Shown piece by piece: positions 26,701-36,969 of a stretch of 54,066 bases of DNA. The DNA comes from Blautia glucerasea (lineage in GTDB: Bacteria > Bacillota > Clostridia > Lachnospirales > Lachnospiraceae): contig NZ_JAAITU010000027.1 in the NCBI RefSeq assembly GCF_013304385.1, positions 1 through 54,066 on the forward strand, written 5' to 3'. How positions within the stretch are numbered: position 1 is the first letter of the stretch; the number at the start of each line of letters is the position of its first letter. Under the pieces are notes generated by a model. The model saw only the letters and a program-made list of their open reading frames with translations, had not been told where the DNA came from and ran no database searches. Made by a program: the position numbers and the translations under genes.

Positions 26701-29700
26701 AGATGCATTTGATGAAACAAAAGCTGCATGGGAGACAGAATATCTGGAATTAAAGACGGTTCTTACACCGGAGGAATATGCTGCCGCCAGAGCTTCCACC
26801 TTAAATGCTCATTATACACAGCCGATTGTGATTGACAGTATGTATCAGGTGTTGGAGAATCTGGGATTTACAAAAGGAAATATCCTGGAGCCATCTATGG
26901 GAGTCGGGAACTTTTTTGGAATGCTTCCGGAGAATCTAAACCAGTCCAAACTTTATGGTGTGGAATTGGACAGCATCAGCGGCAGAATTGCAAAGCTGCT
27001 CTATCCTGATGCCAATATTCAGATCAAAGGTTTTGAGAAGACAGATTATCCTAATGATTTCTTTGATGTGGCGATTGGAAATGTGCCATTCGGTGCATAT
27101 AAGGTCAATGACCGTCAGTATGATCGCTTCAATTTCATGATTCATGATTACTTTCTTGCCAAAACGATAGATCAGTTACGGCCAGGTGGTGTGGCTGCGT
27201 TGATCACAACAAAGGGAACCATGGATAAGGCGTCACCGGAAGTACGGAAATATCTGGCAGAGAGGGCAGATCTGTTGGGAGCAATCCGACTGCCCAACAC
27301 AGCTTTTAAGGCAAATGCAGGAACAGAAGTCAGTGCTGATATTTTGTTTTTCCAGAAGCGTGACAGCATGACAAAAGAGATGCCGGAGTGGGTGAATCTT
27401 GGAAGTGATACCAATGGAATTACAGTCAACCAGTATTTTGCAGACCATCCTGAAATGATTCTGGGTGAGATGAAAGAAGTATCGGGTCCATATGGTACGG
27501 AAACAACTTGTATGCCGATAGAAGGTGCTGACCTTGAACTCCAGCTTGCAGAAGCGGTCAAGAACATTCATGGAAGCATGGTACCGGCAGTAGATGTGGA
27601 AACAGAACTGGATGAGATGCCAGAGAGTATTCCGGCAGATCCAAATATCCGAAATTACAGCTATACGGTGGTAGATGATCAGGTATATTACCGTGTCAAC
27701 TCATTGATGAATCAGGTGAAGATGCCTGCCGCTACTGCAGAACGTGTAAAAGGCATGGTTGCAATCCGTGATACTGTCCGGGAGTTGATCGCCATGCAGA
27801 TGGAGGAATCCGTCACAGACGAAGAAATCCAGAAACAGCAGGAGAAACTGAATCAGGTATATGATACCTACACGGCAAAGTATGGAGTCATTGGAAGTAA
27901 TGCCAACAAACGTGCATTTTCTGATGACTCTTCTTATTGTCTGCTGTGTTCACTGGAAGACTTGAACGAAGATGGAACGCTGAAACGAAAAGCAGACATG
28001 TTTACTAAGCGAACCATTAAAAAGGCGGTCGCTGTGACAAGCGTTGAGACAGCGACAGAAGCGTTAGCATTATCTTTGAATGAAAGAGCAAAGGTGGATC
28101 TGAACTATATGGCACAGCTGACTGGAAAGACAGAAGAAAAAATCACGGAGGAACTGGTTGGAGTTATCTTTAAGAATCCACTGACAGACCAGTGGGAGAG
28201 CGGAGATGAATATCTGTCCGGAAATGTCAGGGATAAATTAAATACTGCGAGAACCTTTGCAGAGAATCGTCCGGAATTTACACCGAATGTCCGTGCATTG
28301 GAGGCAGTTCAGCCAAGAAATCTGGAAGCATCTGAAATAGAAATAAGGATTGGGGCAACCTGGATTGAACCATCGGATTATCAGGACTTTATGCGGGAAC
28401 TGCTTCATACCCCGTGGTATCTTGCACAGAAGGAAATACAGGTAAAATACTCTGAGGTCAATGGTGAATGGAGGATTACAGGAAAGAATGCCGACAGTCC
28501 GAGAAATGCGTTTGCCTATGCAACGTATGGAACTGAGAGAGCAAATGCCTATAAGATTCTGGAAGATACCCTGAACCTGAAAGATGTACGCATCTATGAT
28601 AAGAGTGTCAATGAGAATGGTGATGAAATCCGTGTCCTCAATAAGAAAGAAACCATGCTGGCATCACAGAAGCAGGATGCCATGAAAGCAGCATTTAAGG
28701 ATTGGATTTTTAAAGATCAGCAGAGGCGTGAAAGACTGGTAAAAGTTTACAATGAACGATTTAACAGTATCCGACCTCGTGAATATGATGGCAGCCATCT
28801 GACATTCCCTGGAATGAATCCGGAAATTGAGCTTCGCCCACACCAGAAAAATGCAGTCGCACATCAGCTTTATGGTGATAATGTGCTTCTTGCTCATGTA
28901 GTAGGAGCTGGGAAGACCTACGAGATGGTAGCGGCTGCAATGGAGAGCAAACGTCTGGGATTATCTCAGAAAAACCTCTTTGTCGTTCCAAACCATTTGA
29001 CGGAGCAGTGGGGAGCAGAATTCCTGCAGTTATATCCAGGTGCCAATATTCTGGTGGCAACCAAGAAAGATTTTGAACCGGCGAATCGGAAAAAGTTCTG
29101 TGCCAGAATCGCTATGGGAAATTACGATGCTATTATTATTGGTCATTCCCAGTTTGAGCGTATACCAATCTCTGATGAGAGGCAGGAAGCTATGCTGCGG
29201 AAGCAGATTGATGATCTGGAAATGGCGATTCAGAGTGCAAGGTATGAACAGGATGGCGGACGTTATACCGTCAAACAGATTGAAAAAACCAGAAAGACAC
29301 TGCAGACAAGGCTGGAAAAGCTGAATCAGAAAGAAAAAAAAGATCAGGTAGTTACGTTTGAAGAACTGGGAGTAGATCACTTGTATGTAGATGAAGCACA
29401 CAGCTATAAAAATGCGTTTCTCTATACAAAAATGAGGAATGTAGCCGGGATTGCACAGAACGAAGCACAGAAGTCGGCAGATATGTTCAATAAATGTCAG
29501 TATCTGGATGAGATTACTGGAGGAAAAGGCATTACTTTTGCCACGGGCACACCAATCAGCAATAGTATGACGGAATTATATGTTATGCAGCGATATCTGC
29601 AGAACAGTAAATTACAAAATATGGGACTTGGACTGTTTGATTCCTGGGCTTCCACTTTTGGAGAAGTTGTCACGAGCATCGAACTTGCTCCCGAAGGAAC

Positions 29701-31384
29701 AGGATATCGTGCAAAGTCCAGATTTGCACGGTTTTATAATATCCCGGAACTGATGAATATGTTCAAGGAGATTGCAGATATCAAGACTTCCGATCAGTTA
29801 AAGCTTCCTGTGCCGGAAGCAGAATATGAAACAGTGGTGCTGAAACCAACGGAACAGCAGAAAGAAATCGTAGAAAGCCTTGGAGAACGTGCGGAAGTTG
29901 TCAGAAATGGCGGAGTAGATGCCGCGGTTGATAATATGCTGAAAATCACCAATGATGGAAGAAAGTTAGCATTGGATCAGCGTTTAGTGAACGAATTATT
30001 GCCAGACAATCCGGAAAGCAAGATATCAGTCTGTGCAGAGAAAAGCTATGAAATCTGGAAAGACACAGCAGCACAGAAATCAGCACAATTGATTTTCTGT
30101 GATTTGAGTACACCGAAAGGCGATGGCAGTTTTAATGTCTACGACGACCTGAAACGGAAACTGATGGAAAAAGGAGTGCCGGAAAAAGAGATTGCTTTTA
30201 TTCATGATGCAAATACAGAAGCAAAGAAGACGGAGCTGTTTGGAAAAGTGAAATCCGGACAGGTTCGTTTTTTGATTGGTTCTACAGCAAAGATGGGTGC
30301 AGGAACCAATGTGCAGGATCGTCTGATTGCGTTGCATCATCTGGATATTGGCTGGAAACCATCTGACTTGGAACAGAGGGAAGGACGTATTATCCGTCAG
30401 GGAAACCATAATAAAAAGGTTCATATCTTCCGGTATGTAACTGAATCCACATTTGACAGCTACATGTGGCAGTTGATTGAGAACAAGCAGAAATTCATTT
30501 CTCAGATTATGACCAGCAAAGCACCTGTGCGAAGCTGTGAAGATGTAGACGAAGCGGCACTTTCCTATGCAGAGGTCAAAGCTCTTGCAACCGGAAATCC
30601 GGCAGTAAAAGAGAAGATGGCATTGGATGTTGATGTGGCAAAATTAAAACTTTTAAAAGCCAACCACATGAATAACCAGTATCGACTGGAAGATGATATT
30701 GCAAGGAATTTTCCACAACAGATTGCAAAACTGACAGAGATCATTGACAGCTACAAGGCAGACATCGCTCATTTTTCTGAGTACAAAATCACAGATCCAG
30801 AGCAGTTTTCTATGGAAATCAGTGGCAAAGTGTTCACAGAAAAGAAAGAGGCAGGAGCGGCTCTTCTGGCGGTCTGCAAAGAAATTAAGTCTGTGGATGC
30901 AGCTATGGATATTGGAAGCTATCAGGGATTTAACATGAGAATCCAATTCGACAGTTGGAGCAAAGAGTTTATCCTGTCTGTAAAGCATGAATCGGTAGCT
31001 AAAGTTCGATTGGGAGCCGATGCTCTAGGAAATATCACTCGTATCAATAATCTTTTAGAAAGTTATCCGGAGAAACTGGCAGAAGCAGAACAACGGCTGG
31101 AAACGGTACAGGAGCAGATGACAAACGCCAAAGAGGAAGTCGGGAAGCCATTTCCAAAAGAAGAGGAACTGAACCAAAAACTGGAGCGACTGTCAGAGTT
31201 AAATGCACTTCTCAATATGGATGAACGGGAAGATACAGAAACAGAGCAGTCGGAATCAAAAGAGAAAGAAGAAAGACCGGCACGAGGTTCTATCCATGAG
31301 AAACTGCAGATTTATAAGGAAAAGAGTCAGCGGGAAAGTGAAACTGGCAAGGAAACCAGAAAACGGGACTTCGGTCTGGAATAA
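23702..31384 (+). CDS. Polyvalent N6-methylase / SNF2-like helicase of ICE
   Basis: This is a 2560-residue multidomain protein. Residues 1-110 resemble the ArdC N-terminal ssDNA-binding domain. Residues 270-405 are low-complexity Arg/Ser/Gln linker. Two related modules ending in EYGTGG lie near 440-545 and 655-760. A DNA methylase has motif [12 protein letters not shown] near 1062 and a motif IV variant, NVPF, near 1125. A SNF2-type helicase has [11 protein letters not shown] near 1733, VDEAHSYKN near 1896, [10 protein letters not shown] near 1946 and [11 protein letters not shown] near 2224. The tail includes [14 protein letters not shown]. Such proteins probably protect or remodel entering ICE DNA against host restriction. 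The NVPF methylase motif differs from classical NPPF/Y, so methyltransfer activity is uncertain. TnpV is encoded in another frame within the linker. Confidence 0.88.
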   Translation: MANKLYAMEQLTEEVAKDVSANPQEWMRFLNTASRLYKYTFPEQLLIYAQRPEATAVASMEIWNQKMYRWIKKGSKGIALIDNTSGPKTKLRYVFDVQDTYKVKNLGRDPQLWNLNPEGEQLVADYLQEQLALETTEGGLPEVLHQAAEESVQAWLPDAFDELQMDVSGTFLEDLDEQNQKVEFRELMTNSVWYVLLNRCGLDVQEYLDAEDFRHITDFNQLKVMGHLGSSVNEISRPVLMQIGRYVLDDLEKDLKTVAKEKKVAYNKFNTLIRENKTNNTENREENKEETDYERDQLQPERRVSDSGYQPRRDKRNNREVRNDAERVSEKSQSSQVQHSDTAEPSGQSSDGGRQSGKTESRQPDKRTSGERSGTGQDGRHNGVDQTHEPDQSTGRGTGDPGDYLQLSLFPTEEEQLGEIRKAAAALEQPAAFLISDEVVDDILRTGSGQKNTLFHITARLIEGLDNEEMQSFLKDEYGTGGKGFTIDNQKISIWYDNDGIRIRRGDSARRNFDRIVTWEEAADRIRDMYEEGNYVDNLISNNAIEQEQEEMTDLLALHFRDTSRNREEQLSYSDWQDVVGAAWTDPEEAAATAYRFEWLQEDMEKNPEDYHRWEIQHNPEYFQRYKDLQRERFWVDQQFKVERPALSFITQDEIDAVLRRGGITAGGRNRIYEYFMEHHDMKDAAEFLKNEYGTGGSSPGIPGAGASDASHDAKGLKLAKGKIGSPEVEVLLKWNKVAERVCQLIRTDDYLSPEEMEKYEERQEAQRQADLEEAQQMLGEQQKQDTLTAEDITDLQLVDSEYMSGTRTTIHDFDCKVKGEENQLQYTLEYHDDGEGFTIHTEKDDIWNRMSTQELERLDVKLGQEVLYYHYHNKTVNADTLDKLREIREEIMEEKSSYFTAISNRVWTDYDKKEKELSGEVEVSEEKESLEEINGISEPIPATNFRITDDELGQGTAKEKFRANIMAIQLLKKCEDENRNATPEEQEILSRYVGWGGLADAFDETKAAWETEYLELKTVLTPEEYAAARASTLNAHYTQPIVIDSMYQVLENLGFTKGNILEPSMGVGNFFGMLPENLNQSKLYGVELDSISGRIAKLLYPDANIQIKGFEKTDYPNDFFDVAIGNVPFGAYKVNDRQYDRFNFMIHDYFLAKTIDQLRPGGVAALITTKGTMDKASPEVRKYLAERADLLGAIRLPNTAFKANAGTEVSADILFFQKRDSMTKEMPEWVNLGSDTNGITVNQYFADHPEMILGEMKEVSGPYGTETTCMPIEGADLELQLAEAVKNIHGSMVPAVDVETELDEMPESIPADPNIRNYSYTVVDDQVYYRVNSLMNQVKMPAATAERVKGMVAIRDTVRELIAMQMEESVTDEEIQKQQEKLNQVYDTYTAKYGVIGSNANKRAFSDDSSYCLLCSLEDLNEDGTLKRKADMFTKRTIKKAVAVTSVETATEALALSLNERAKVDLNYMAQLTGKTEEKITEELVGVIFKNPLTDQWESGDEYLSGNVRDKLNTARTFAENRPEFTPNVRALEAVQPRNLEASEIEIRIGATWIEPSDYQDFMRELLHTPWYLAQKEIQVKYSEVNGEWRITGKNADSPRNAFAYATYGTERANAYKILEDTLNLKDVRIYDKSVNENGDEIRVLNKKETMLASQKQDAMKAAFKDWIFKDQQRRERLVKVYNERFNSIRPREYDGSHLTFPGMNPEIELRPHQKNAVAHQLYGDNVLLAHVVGAGKTYEMVAAAMESKRLGLSQKNLFVVPNHLTEQWGAEFLQLYPGANILVATKKDFEPANRKKFCARIAMGNYDAIIIGHSQFERIPISDERQEAMLRKQIDDLEMAIQSARYEQDGGRYTVKQIEKTRKTLQTRLEKLNQKEKKDQVVTFEELGVDHLYVDEAHSYKNAFLYTKMRNVAGIAQNEAQKSADMFNKCQYLDEITGGKGITFATGTPISNSMTELYVMQRYLQNSKLQNMGLGLFDSWASTFGEVVTSIELAPEGTGYRAKSRFARFYNIPELMNMFKEIADIKTSDQLKLPVPEAEYETVVLKPTEQQKEIVESLGERAEVVRNGGVDAAVDNMLKITNDGRKLALDQRLVNELLPDNPESKISVCAEKSYEIWKDTAAQKSAQLIFCDLSTPKGDGSFNVYDDLKRKLMEKGVPEKEIAFIHDANTEAKKTELFGKVKSGQVRFLIGSTAKMGAGTNVQDRLIALHHLDIGWKPSDLEQREGRIIRQGNHNKKVHIFRYVTESTFDSYMWQLIENKQKFISQIMTSKAPVRSCEDVDEAALSYAEVKALATGNPAVKEKMALDVDVAKLKLLKANHMNNQYRLEDDIARNFPQQIAKLTEIIDSYKADIAHFSEYKITDPEQFSMEISGKVFTEKKEAGAALLAVCKEIKSVDAAMDIGSYQGFNMRIQFDSWSKEFILSVKHESVAKVRLGADALGNITRINNLLESYPEKLAEAEQRLETVQEQMTNAKEEVGKPFPKEEELNQKLERLSELNALLNMDEREDTETEQSESKEKEERPARGSIHEKLQIYKEKSQRESETGKETRKRDFGLE
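24579..24923 (+). CDS. tnpV: TnpV-like protein nested inside the helicase gene (different frame)
   Basis: A 114-residue ORF lies wholly inside the 23702-31384 gene in another forward frame. It starts at ATG 24579 with a textbook AAGGAGG site at 24563-24569. The protein reads [16 protein letters not shown], then [15 protein letters not shown], then [35 protein letters not shown]. That is the pattern of TnpV, a small transposon-associated protein of clostridial mobile elements. The host frame over the same bases is low-complexity linker, so the selected frame here seems to be TnpV. Its function is not established. The call rests on recalled family motifs plus the ribosome binding site. Confidence 0.75.
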   Translation: MREISYSQNGEYQIPDISLEETSGTIGKYGMMRKEYLRSHKVARFNILTLQNRLDSHLMEVDSQARQRVDNLINELLEKDPAPDKMADTMAWTRHMNQIKAQAEELVIQEIIYS

Positions 31385-31393
31385 AGAGGAAAG

Positions 31394-31440
31394 ATGGCAT
31401 AATTTGGTAGAAGAAGGTTCTGTCGGTTATGCCATTTTTT
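31394..31440 (+). terminator. Rho-independent terminator after helicase gene
   Basis: ATGGCATAA (31394-31402) pairs with TTATGCCAT (31427-31435), followed by TTTTT. The stem is a perfect 9 bp with a 24-base loop. It lies 20 bases before the next gene and could partly attenuate it. Confidence 0.65.
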
Positions 31441-31460
31441 AGAACACAGGAGGAATTTAT

Positions 31461-34217
31461 ATGGCAAGAAACAGGATAACGGGTAGAGAAACACAGAAAA
31501 TGCAGGAATACACGCAGGGACAGATCAGTCAGGCAGAGCGTAGAGGCATAGAATTTCCAACAGATGTAAAAGAACAGCTTTTTGAATATGCGAATCTGAT
31601 CGGTGAGGAAGAGAAAGTTAGGACTCTGGTAAGAAATCTAGCAGATGCAGTGATCCAGGCAGATGAAGAAGGGGTAGAGGATCTACTGGATGATGCAAGA
31701 ATGGATATTCAGGATCTACCAGATCCAACCATAGGTAAGCTGGAATTACGTGATTATGGATATACAGCAGAAGACATGGTGCCGCTTAGAAAAGAAGCAG
31801 CTTTGGATTATCACAGAATGGGTTCTAAGATTTATTGCCTGGGCAGCGATGGCAGCAAGGGAGAGTATGCAAGTAAAGAAATGATACAGGCGCATGAAGG
31901 TCTGTTTGGCATGGAATCGCAGATGTGGGAACGGATAGAGGAGAATGACCTGGATTATGCCGATGAAGATTTTGGAGCATTTCAGGAGCCTATGAGTGTC
32001 ATTGAGCAGGAAGAAGCACTGAAATTATACGATGCCGGAGCAGATATCTATCTGATCACTAATTTTTCATCACCAATGTATGTCACGGAACGCATGGAAA
32101 TTGAACGAGGACCGGAGCATTATCAGATGTCTATGACAGAACTGGAGCGTTTCCGTAACCTGGAATGGGAAATGCAGAAATATCCGCAGATTCAGTCTTT
32201 GAAAGAGGCAAACCTGTTGTTAGGAACAAGGCGAACCTTTGGTATTTATCAGATCAAGGACGATTCACCGGGCGAAAACTATGCATTTATGAATATGCGC
32301 TTTATTGAAAGTCATGGTATGCAGATAAAAAAAGAAGATTATAAGCTGGTCTATGTTGGGGAATTATCGGGAAATATGTCACTGGATGATATTTTTGAAA
32401 GGTTCAACATTGATAGACCGGAAGATTTCCGTGGGCATTCCCTGTCTGTCAGTGATATCATAGTTCTGAATGACGGGGAAAAAGTAACCGCTCATTTTGT
32501 AGACAGTATCAGTTTTGAACAGCTGGATTCTTTCCTGAATCTGGAAGAACAGGTTCTTAGTGAACTGGCATATGAGGTAGGAGAACGTTACTTTGCTATT
32601 CAGAGAACAGAAGAAGGATATGATTATTCGTTTTACGATGAAGATTTTCGTCTGATGGATGGTGGCGTCTATGAAAATGATCAAATTTCTATTGAAGAAG
32701 CGGCAGAGGAACTTCTGGAAGACGAAGGCTGGACTGGAGAACGCATCCGTGGAGATTATGATCAGTTGATGGAAAAAGTAGAAGAAATGGATGAAGTTGT
32801 AATGGCAGAGATTCAGAAAAGCCAGGGCGAATATAAGCCTTTGGCAAAGGTGGAGGAACTGGAAGAGGCGAATTATAACATGATTGATAACGTCCTTAAT
32901 AATATGCCACCGAAGAAAGAGCCTTATCTGGAATATTTCGCCACAGAATGTGATGAGTTCCATGATATGGGAGCTTATGAAAAAAGTACCGATGTTAATC
33001 AGATTGCTGCGGTCTATGAAAAATATAGGGAGAATCCTAAAACTGCGTATCTGGGATGCTCAATGGGAATTATTTATCGTGATCCGGAAGACAGTTACTA
33101 TGATGAAGCCGAATTTGCGATCGTTAAAGGGAATACCGTATTCGGAAATCTGATGGATGATGTTCGATTTTATGGAGAACTTGCACTGGTACGGGAAGGG
33201 ATCGAGAAAATTCATGAAGCATTGCCGGACTACAAGTATGTACCGATGAGGGATGTTCGAGAAGCAATGTATCCTGAGAAAATGACCACAGAACAGCTGG
33301 CAGAGGCACTGGATGAGATTGCAGAAGCTTTTGATCCGTATGAGTATCGAGATAATGTGGAGAGGGGAGAAAATACGGTGCAGGAAGTAATGCTGGATTT
33401 GAGAAGTGGAAATATTCATTCCTATATTTCATATCTGAAGGATATTGTAGACGAAGAATGCGATCTGTCTGTTCGTGCAGGAGTATTGATTGAAAGACTG
33501 AAAGCCTATGAACCTGAACTTCCAAAGGATATGGAACCAATGGTGTATGTAAACTATTGTGAAGAAAGTGATCTCATGAATCCAAGATGTCAGAAGCTGT
33601 CTGAGCTGGATGCAAAAACAGCAGAAATGGATAAAGAATGGTATGCAAAACGTGATCCGAAGACAGAGGAACCTACAAAAATTGCAAAGATATATGTGAC
33701 TGTATATTATGCGGAAAAAGGTGAACAGATGCTGCATCATTTTAAGAAGTCAATGGATATTGGAAATGGACATGGCGGTATTGTGAGTCAGTTGAAGTAT
33801 GATAATGAAATGAAGCTTACAGATGAGTATTGGATCAATTACCAGAAAGGCAAAGGAAGTGAAGAGTTCCAAAAGTATATGGAAGATCTGACAGACATGC
33901 AGAATCATGTGTTTCCGTATCTGCAGAGTTTTTGCAATCTGGAGGAAAAAGGTGTGAAGGAGAGACGAGAACAGCAGATAGCAGAAAGATATGAAGGAAG
34001 AGCAGATGAGAGGGTAACAAGTACCGAAGCGAATGAAGTTGTTAAGGATGTAGGAAAAACAGATAGAAAACCGGCACAGCAGAAGCAGGCGGTAGATGGA
34101 AAAGATAAGAAATTATCCATTCATGAACGGCTTGAGATCAATAAGAGGATTATTCAAGAAAAGCAGGGAAAAGATAAAACGGAGAGAGGAGTTGATTTGG
34201 GTGTAAGGACAGTGTAG
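31461..34217 (+). CDS. YodL / large polyvalent-protein-associated domain protein
   Basis: The 918-residue acidic protein starts at ATG 31461 after AGGAGGAATT. It has an N-terminal helical region, a segment DYHRMGSKIYCLGSDGSKGEY (about 113-135), and a clear YodL-type domain around residues 250-360 (GIYQIKDDSPGENYAFMNMR, SLDDIFERFN). Further LPD-like segments follow, including YLEYFATECDEFHDMGAYEK and EVMLDLRSGNIHSYISYL. It ends with KLSIHERLEINKRI, matching the tails of the helicase and DUF5688 proteins. Such polyvalent proteins of ICEs and phages are thought to act on recipient or host factors, but no activity is assigned here. It is the last gene of the main ICE block. Confidence 0.78.
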   Translation: MARNRITGRETQKMQEYTQGQISQAERRGIEFPTDVKEQLFEYANLIGEEEKVRTLVRNLADAVIQADEEGVEDLLDDARMDIQDLPDPTIGKLELRDYGYTAEDMVPLRKEAALDYHRMGSKIYCLGSDGSKGEYASKEMIQAHEGLFGMESQMWERIEENDLDYADEDFGAFQEPMSVIEQEEALKLYDAGADIYLITNFSSPMYVTERMEIERGPEHYQMSMTELERFRNLEWEMQKYPQIQSLKEANLLLGTRRTFGIYQIKDDSPGENYAFMNMRFIESHGMQIKKEDYKLVYVGELSGNMSLDDIFERFNIDRPEDFRGHSLSVSDIIVLNDGEKVTAHFVDSISFEQLDSFLNLEEQVLSELAYEVGERYFAIQRTEEGYDYSFYDEDFRLMDGGVYENDQISIEEAAEELLEDEGWTGERIRGDYDQLMEKVEEMDEVVMAEIQKSQGEYKPLAKVEELEEANYNMIDNVLNNMPPKKEPYLEYFATECDEFHDMGAYEKSTDVNQIAAVYEKYRENPKTAYLGCSMGIIYRDPEDSYYDEAEFAIVKGNTVFGNLMDDVRFYGELALVREGIEKIHEALPDYKYVPMRDVREAMYPEKMTTEQLAEALDEIAEAFDPYEYRDNVERGENTVQEVMLDLRSGNIHSYISYLKDIVDEECDLSVRAGVLIERLKAYEPELPKDMEPMVYVNYCEESDLMNPRCQKLSELDAKTAEMDKEWYAKRDPKTEEPTKIAKIYVTVYYAEKGEQMLHHFKKSMDIGNGHGGIVSQLKYDNEMKLTDEYWINYQKGKGSEEFQKYMEDLTDMQNHVFPYLQSFCNLEEKGVKERREQQIAERYEGRADERVTSTEANEVVKDVGKTDRKPAQQKQAVDGKDKKLSIHERLEINKRIIQEKQGKDKTERGVDLGVRTV

Positions 34218-34231
34218 AATAAGCAGAACGA

Positions 34232-34271
34232 GTCGGAGGTCATGGATGATAACGTGGCTTCCGGCTTTATT
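34232..34271 (+). terminator. Rho-independent terminator ending the main ICE block
   Basis: A 13-pair stem with several G-T pairs forms between 34232-34244 (GTCGGAGGTCATG) and 34253-34265 (CGTGGCTTCCGGC), followed by TTTATT. It lies 15 bases after the polyvalent protein stop. Confidence 0.65.
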
Positions 34272-34412
34272 GCGTATTGTCGGAAGAATTATAAATGGTA
34301 TAATGAATGTAAATGCGATAAAAGAATGTCGCCTGTTATGCGACTTCCAAATGAGAAAAGTGTGTTATTCTGAGATCAAACAAGAGGCTAATAGAGTCAG
34401 GAGGATGACATT

Positions 34413-34723
34413 ATGAGTAAAAAAGGATATAGCAGACCAGGATTCTTTGGATCCATAAACCATTATGATGCAAACGGAAAAAAGTAGGCGAGAGCAGACC
34501 AGGATTCTTTGGTGGTATGAACGACTATGATGCAAATGGAAAGAAAATCGGACATAGTTCGCCTTCCTTTTTTGGTGGTATGAATCATTATGACAATAAC
34601 GGGCATAAAGTAGGTGAGAGTCGACCAGGATTCTTTGGCGGTTTAAACCATTATGATGACAAGGGGCATAAGCGGGGGCATAGCAATCCAGGATTTTTAG
34701 GTGGATTCAATCATTACGGTTAA
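34413..34723 (+). CDS. NHYD-repeat small protein, split by -1 frameshift
   Basis: ATG 34413 follows TCAGGAGGATG and begins MSKKGYSRPGFFGSINHYDA. After 24 codons a TAG (34485-34487) stops the frame. A -1 shift at AAAAAAG (34478-34484) rejoins the frame ending at TAA 34721, giving about 103 residues. The protein is five copies of a 21-residue unit, consensus GxSxPGFFGGxNHYDxxGxK, rich in Gly, Phe, Asn and His with no signal peptide. I recognise similar repeat peptides only as hypothetical proteins of gut Firmicutes. It may be a mutated gene (one A lost from a run) or use programmed frameshifting. The heptamer A_AAA_AAG in the right frame makes the latter possible. Confidence 0.6.
34425..34720 (+). 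repeat. Five tandem 63-bp coding repeats
   Basis: The units begin near 34425, 34487, 34550, 34613 and 34676, the last truncated. Each encodes an S-x-PGFFGG-x-NHYD-x2-G block. Conserved words such as CCAGGATTCTTTGG and CATTATGATG recur about every 63 bases (62 across the frameshift site). The spacing and codon conservation mark them as coding repeats. Confidence 0.85.
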
Positions 34724-35891
34724 AACTGCACAGAGAGCAGCACAAGCGGCAAGGGCTGCGGCAAAAGCCGCCGTGGTTACGGTAAAGGCGATTGCCAAAG
34801 CGACCGCACTTGCCATTAAAGCGATTATTGCCGGAACGAAAGCCTTGATTGCCGCTATCGCCGCAGGCGGCTGGGTGGCGGTTTTGGTTATTATCGTGAT
34901 TTGCCTGATTGGTATGATCCTCGGCTCAGTATTTGGCATTTTCTTCTCAGACGAAGATTCCGGCACTGGAATGAGTATGCAGACCGTTGTGCAGGAAATC
35001 AATACCGAATACGATACCAAGCTGCAAGAGGAAAAGAACTCGGTATCCTATGATGTTCTTGAAATGAGTGGCAGCAGAGCCGTTTGGAAAGAGGTGCTTG
35101 CCGTTTACTCTGTAAAAACGAATACGGATCAAGATAACCCCCAAGAGGTTGCCACAATGGACGATGGCAAAAAGCAACTCTTAAAAGACATCTTTTGGGA
35201 GATGAATCAAATATCTTCCCGAACAGAGAGCAAGACCGAAACAGTTATTACCGAAACCGATGACGGACACGGTAATATCGTGGAAACTGAAAGCACGGTC
35301 ACACAAACCTATCTGTATATTACCGTCAGCCACAAGACTGCCGAGGAAATGGCGGCGCAATATGGTTTTAACGAAGAACAGAAAGGCTACCTCGCTGAAC
35401 TGCTTGCGGATGAAAACAATTACCTTTGGTCACAGGTGCTTTACGGCATTACAGGCGGCGACGGACAGATCGTGACCGTTGCACTCTCTCTGGTTGGCAA
35501 TGTGGGCGGTCAGCCGTATTGGTCGTGGTACGGTTTTAACTCCCGTGTAGAATGGTGTGCTTGCTTTGTATCTTGGTGTGCCAACGAGTGCGGCTATATC
35601 GACGCTGGAGTTATCCCAAAATATGCAGGCTGTGTCAACGGAGTACAATGGTTTAAGGATCGTGGACAATGGCTGGATGGCAGCGCCGAGCCTGCCCCCG
35701 GAATGATTATTTTCTTCGATTGGGCAGACGAAAGTGGTCAGGATGGATTATCCGACCATACGGGTATTGTTCAAAAGGTCGAAAACGGCAAGGTTTATAC
35801 GGTCGAGGGCAACTCCGGCGACAGTTGCCGAGTCAATGAGTATTCTATCGGTTATTACGAGATTCTTGGCTACGGCGCACCTGCCTATTAA
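34701..35891 (+). pseudogene. C-terminal remnant of a second, GC-rich CHAP-domain cell-wall hydrolase
   Basis: From about 34713 the frame encodes an Ala/Lys-rich helix (KTAQRAAQAARAAAKAA), a membrane helix (residues about 57-82, GGWVAVLVIIVICLIGMILG) and an extracellular segment. A CHAP amidase domain follows with Cys in WCACFVSWCANECGY and His in DHTGIVQKV. Tn1549-type homologues carry a long charged cytoplasmic N-terminus before this point, which is absent. The preceding bases belong to the repeat protein, and the only start is a GTG at 34701 without a ribosome binding site. Codon use is GC-rich, like 1003-4731 and unlike 4926-34217. It is therefore a fragment of another ICE's hydrolase; the catalytic domain is intact but expression is doubtful. 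Confidence 0.75.
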
Positions 35892-35901
35892 AATACACAA
35901 G

Positions 35902-35922
35902 CCGCCTGCATTTTGCAGGCGG
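35902..35922. terminator. Hairpin after CHAP remnant
   Basis: CCGCCTGCA (35902-35910) and TGCAGGCGG (35914-35922) form a perfect 9-bp stem with a three-base loop. Only TTGGATT follows, so it is a weak or factor-assisted terminator. It isolates the remnant from the vanU-like promoter. Confidence 0.6.
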
Positions 35923-35991
35923 TTGGATTACATATCAGAAAGATATTGTGCCGGTTTGAAAACTAAAAGTCTCAAAATACAGACTTAATAA

Positions 35992-36020
35992 TTGCGATTT
36001 CACTCTCAAAGTGCTATAAT
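35992..36020 (+). promoter_or_regulatory. Sigma-A promoter of the vanU/R/S-like operon
   Basis: TTGCGA (35992-35997) and TATAAT (36015-36020) are separated by 17 bases. The -10 box is a perfect match. The first gene starts 30 bases downstream. Confidence 0.75.
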
Positions 36021-36049
36021 ACAAACTATATTTGGGTGGAGGTGCGGAA

Positions 36050-36262
36050 ATGAAAGTACGGTACAACAAACTTTGGAAACTTCTGATTGACAAGGGAATG
36101 AAAAAGAGTCAATTACGAGAAGCGGTCGGGGCAAGCAAAAGTACATTTGCGAAACTCGGAAAAAATGAAAATGTTACCCTTCCCGTGCTGTTGAATATAT
36201 GCGAATACTTAGAGTGTGATTTTGGCGACATAATGGAAGCCGTACCCGAAAATGAGGTGTAG
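36050..36262 (+). CDS. VanU-like Cro/CI-type regulator
   Basis: The start is ATG 36050, after GGTGGAGGTG; upstream in-frame GTG/ATG-like codons are less well placed. The 70-residue protein is one helix-turn-helix domain (LWKLLIDKGMKKSQLREAV, ASKSTFAKLGKNENVTLPVL), followed by a CEYLECDFGDIMEAV helix. The fold and the position five bases before a vanR-like gene match VanU, the small activator heading the vanG regulatory genes. It probably modulates transcription of its own operon or of the efflux genes. It is cytoplasmic. The VanU assignment is by motif and context. Confidence 0.72.
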   Translation: MKVRYNKLWKLLIDKGMKKSQLREAVGASKSTFAKLGKNENVTLPVLLNICEYLECDFGDIMEAVPENEV

Positions 36263-36267
36263 GATCA

Positions 36268-36969
36268 ATGAACAAGAAGATTTTAATTGTGGATGACGAA
36301 AAAGAAATCGTTGATCTGCTTGAAGTGTATTTGAGTAACGATGGTTATTCAGTATATAAATGTTATAATGGGTTAGAGGCGATGAAATGTATCAAACAGT
36401 CGCAGATTGATTTAGCGATACTTGATATTATGCTGCCGGATATTGATGGTTTTCGACTTTGCCAAAAAATTCGGGAAAAGTTTTACTTCCCTATTATTAT
36501 GCTTACCGCCAAAATTGAGGATAGCGACAAGATTATGGGGCTTACGATTGGTGCGGATGATTATATAACGAAACCGTTTAATCCTTTAGAGGTTGTGGCA
36601 AGAGTAAAGACGCAATTAAGGCGTTATCAGAGCTATAACAGTCCTAATTTGAGCCAATCCGAAGAAAAAGACGAGTATGACATCAGAGGTCTACTGATAA
36701 ACAGAGTCAGCCACAAGTGCTACTTGTATGGCAAAGAAATAGCCTTGACTCCGTTGGAGTTTTCTATTCTGTGGTATCTGTGCGAACATCAGGGTAAAGT
36801 TGTCGCCTCGGAGGAATTATTTGAAGCCGTGTGGAAAGAAAAGTATCTTCGCAACAGTAACAATACGGTAATGGCGCACATTGGGCGGCTTCGGGAAAAA
36901 TTGAATGAACCTTCAAAAAATCCGAAGTTCATTAAAACTGTTTGGGGGGTAGGGTATGAAATTGAATAA
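36268..36969 (+). CDS. VanR-like OmpR-family response regulator
   Basis: The 233-residue regulator has an N-terminal receiver domain with D9, D10 and the phosphoacceptor D53 (AILDIMLPDIDGF), and the conserved Lys in YITKPFNPLE. A C-terminal winged-helix domain follows (ALTPLEFSILWYL, HIGRLREKLNE, TVWGVGYEIE). It is phosphorylated by the kinase encoded next, whose start overlaps its last 14 bases. It is expected to activate the ABC/lipoprotein operon starting at 38176. Its closest recognisable relatives are VanR proteins of the vanG/vanA type. The gene is intact. Confidence 0.85.
   Translation: MNKKILIVDDEKEIVDLLEVYLSNDGYSVYKCYNGLEAMKCIKQSQIDLAILDIMLPDIDGFRLCQKIREKFYFPIIMLTAKIEDSDKIMGLTIGADDYITKPFNPLEVVARVKTQLRRYQSYNSPNLSQSEEKDEYDIRGLLINRVSHKCYLYGKEIALTPLEFSILWYLCEHQGKVVASEELFEAVWKEKYLRNSNNTVMAHIGRLREKLNEPSKNPKFIKTVWGVGYEIE

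Noticed and set aside
34425..34720. Regularly spaced repeats resembling a CRISPR array
   Set aside because: The period is 63 bases, in frame, with conserved protein sequence and no constant direct repeat separated by unique spacers; no cas genes are present.
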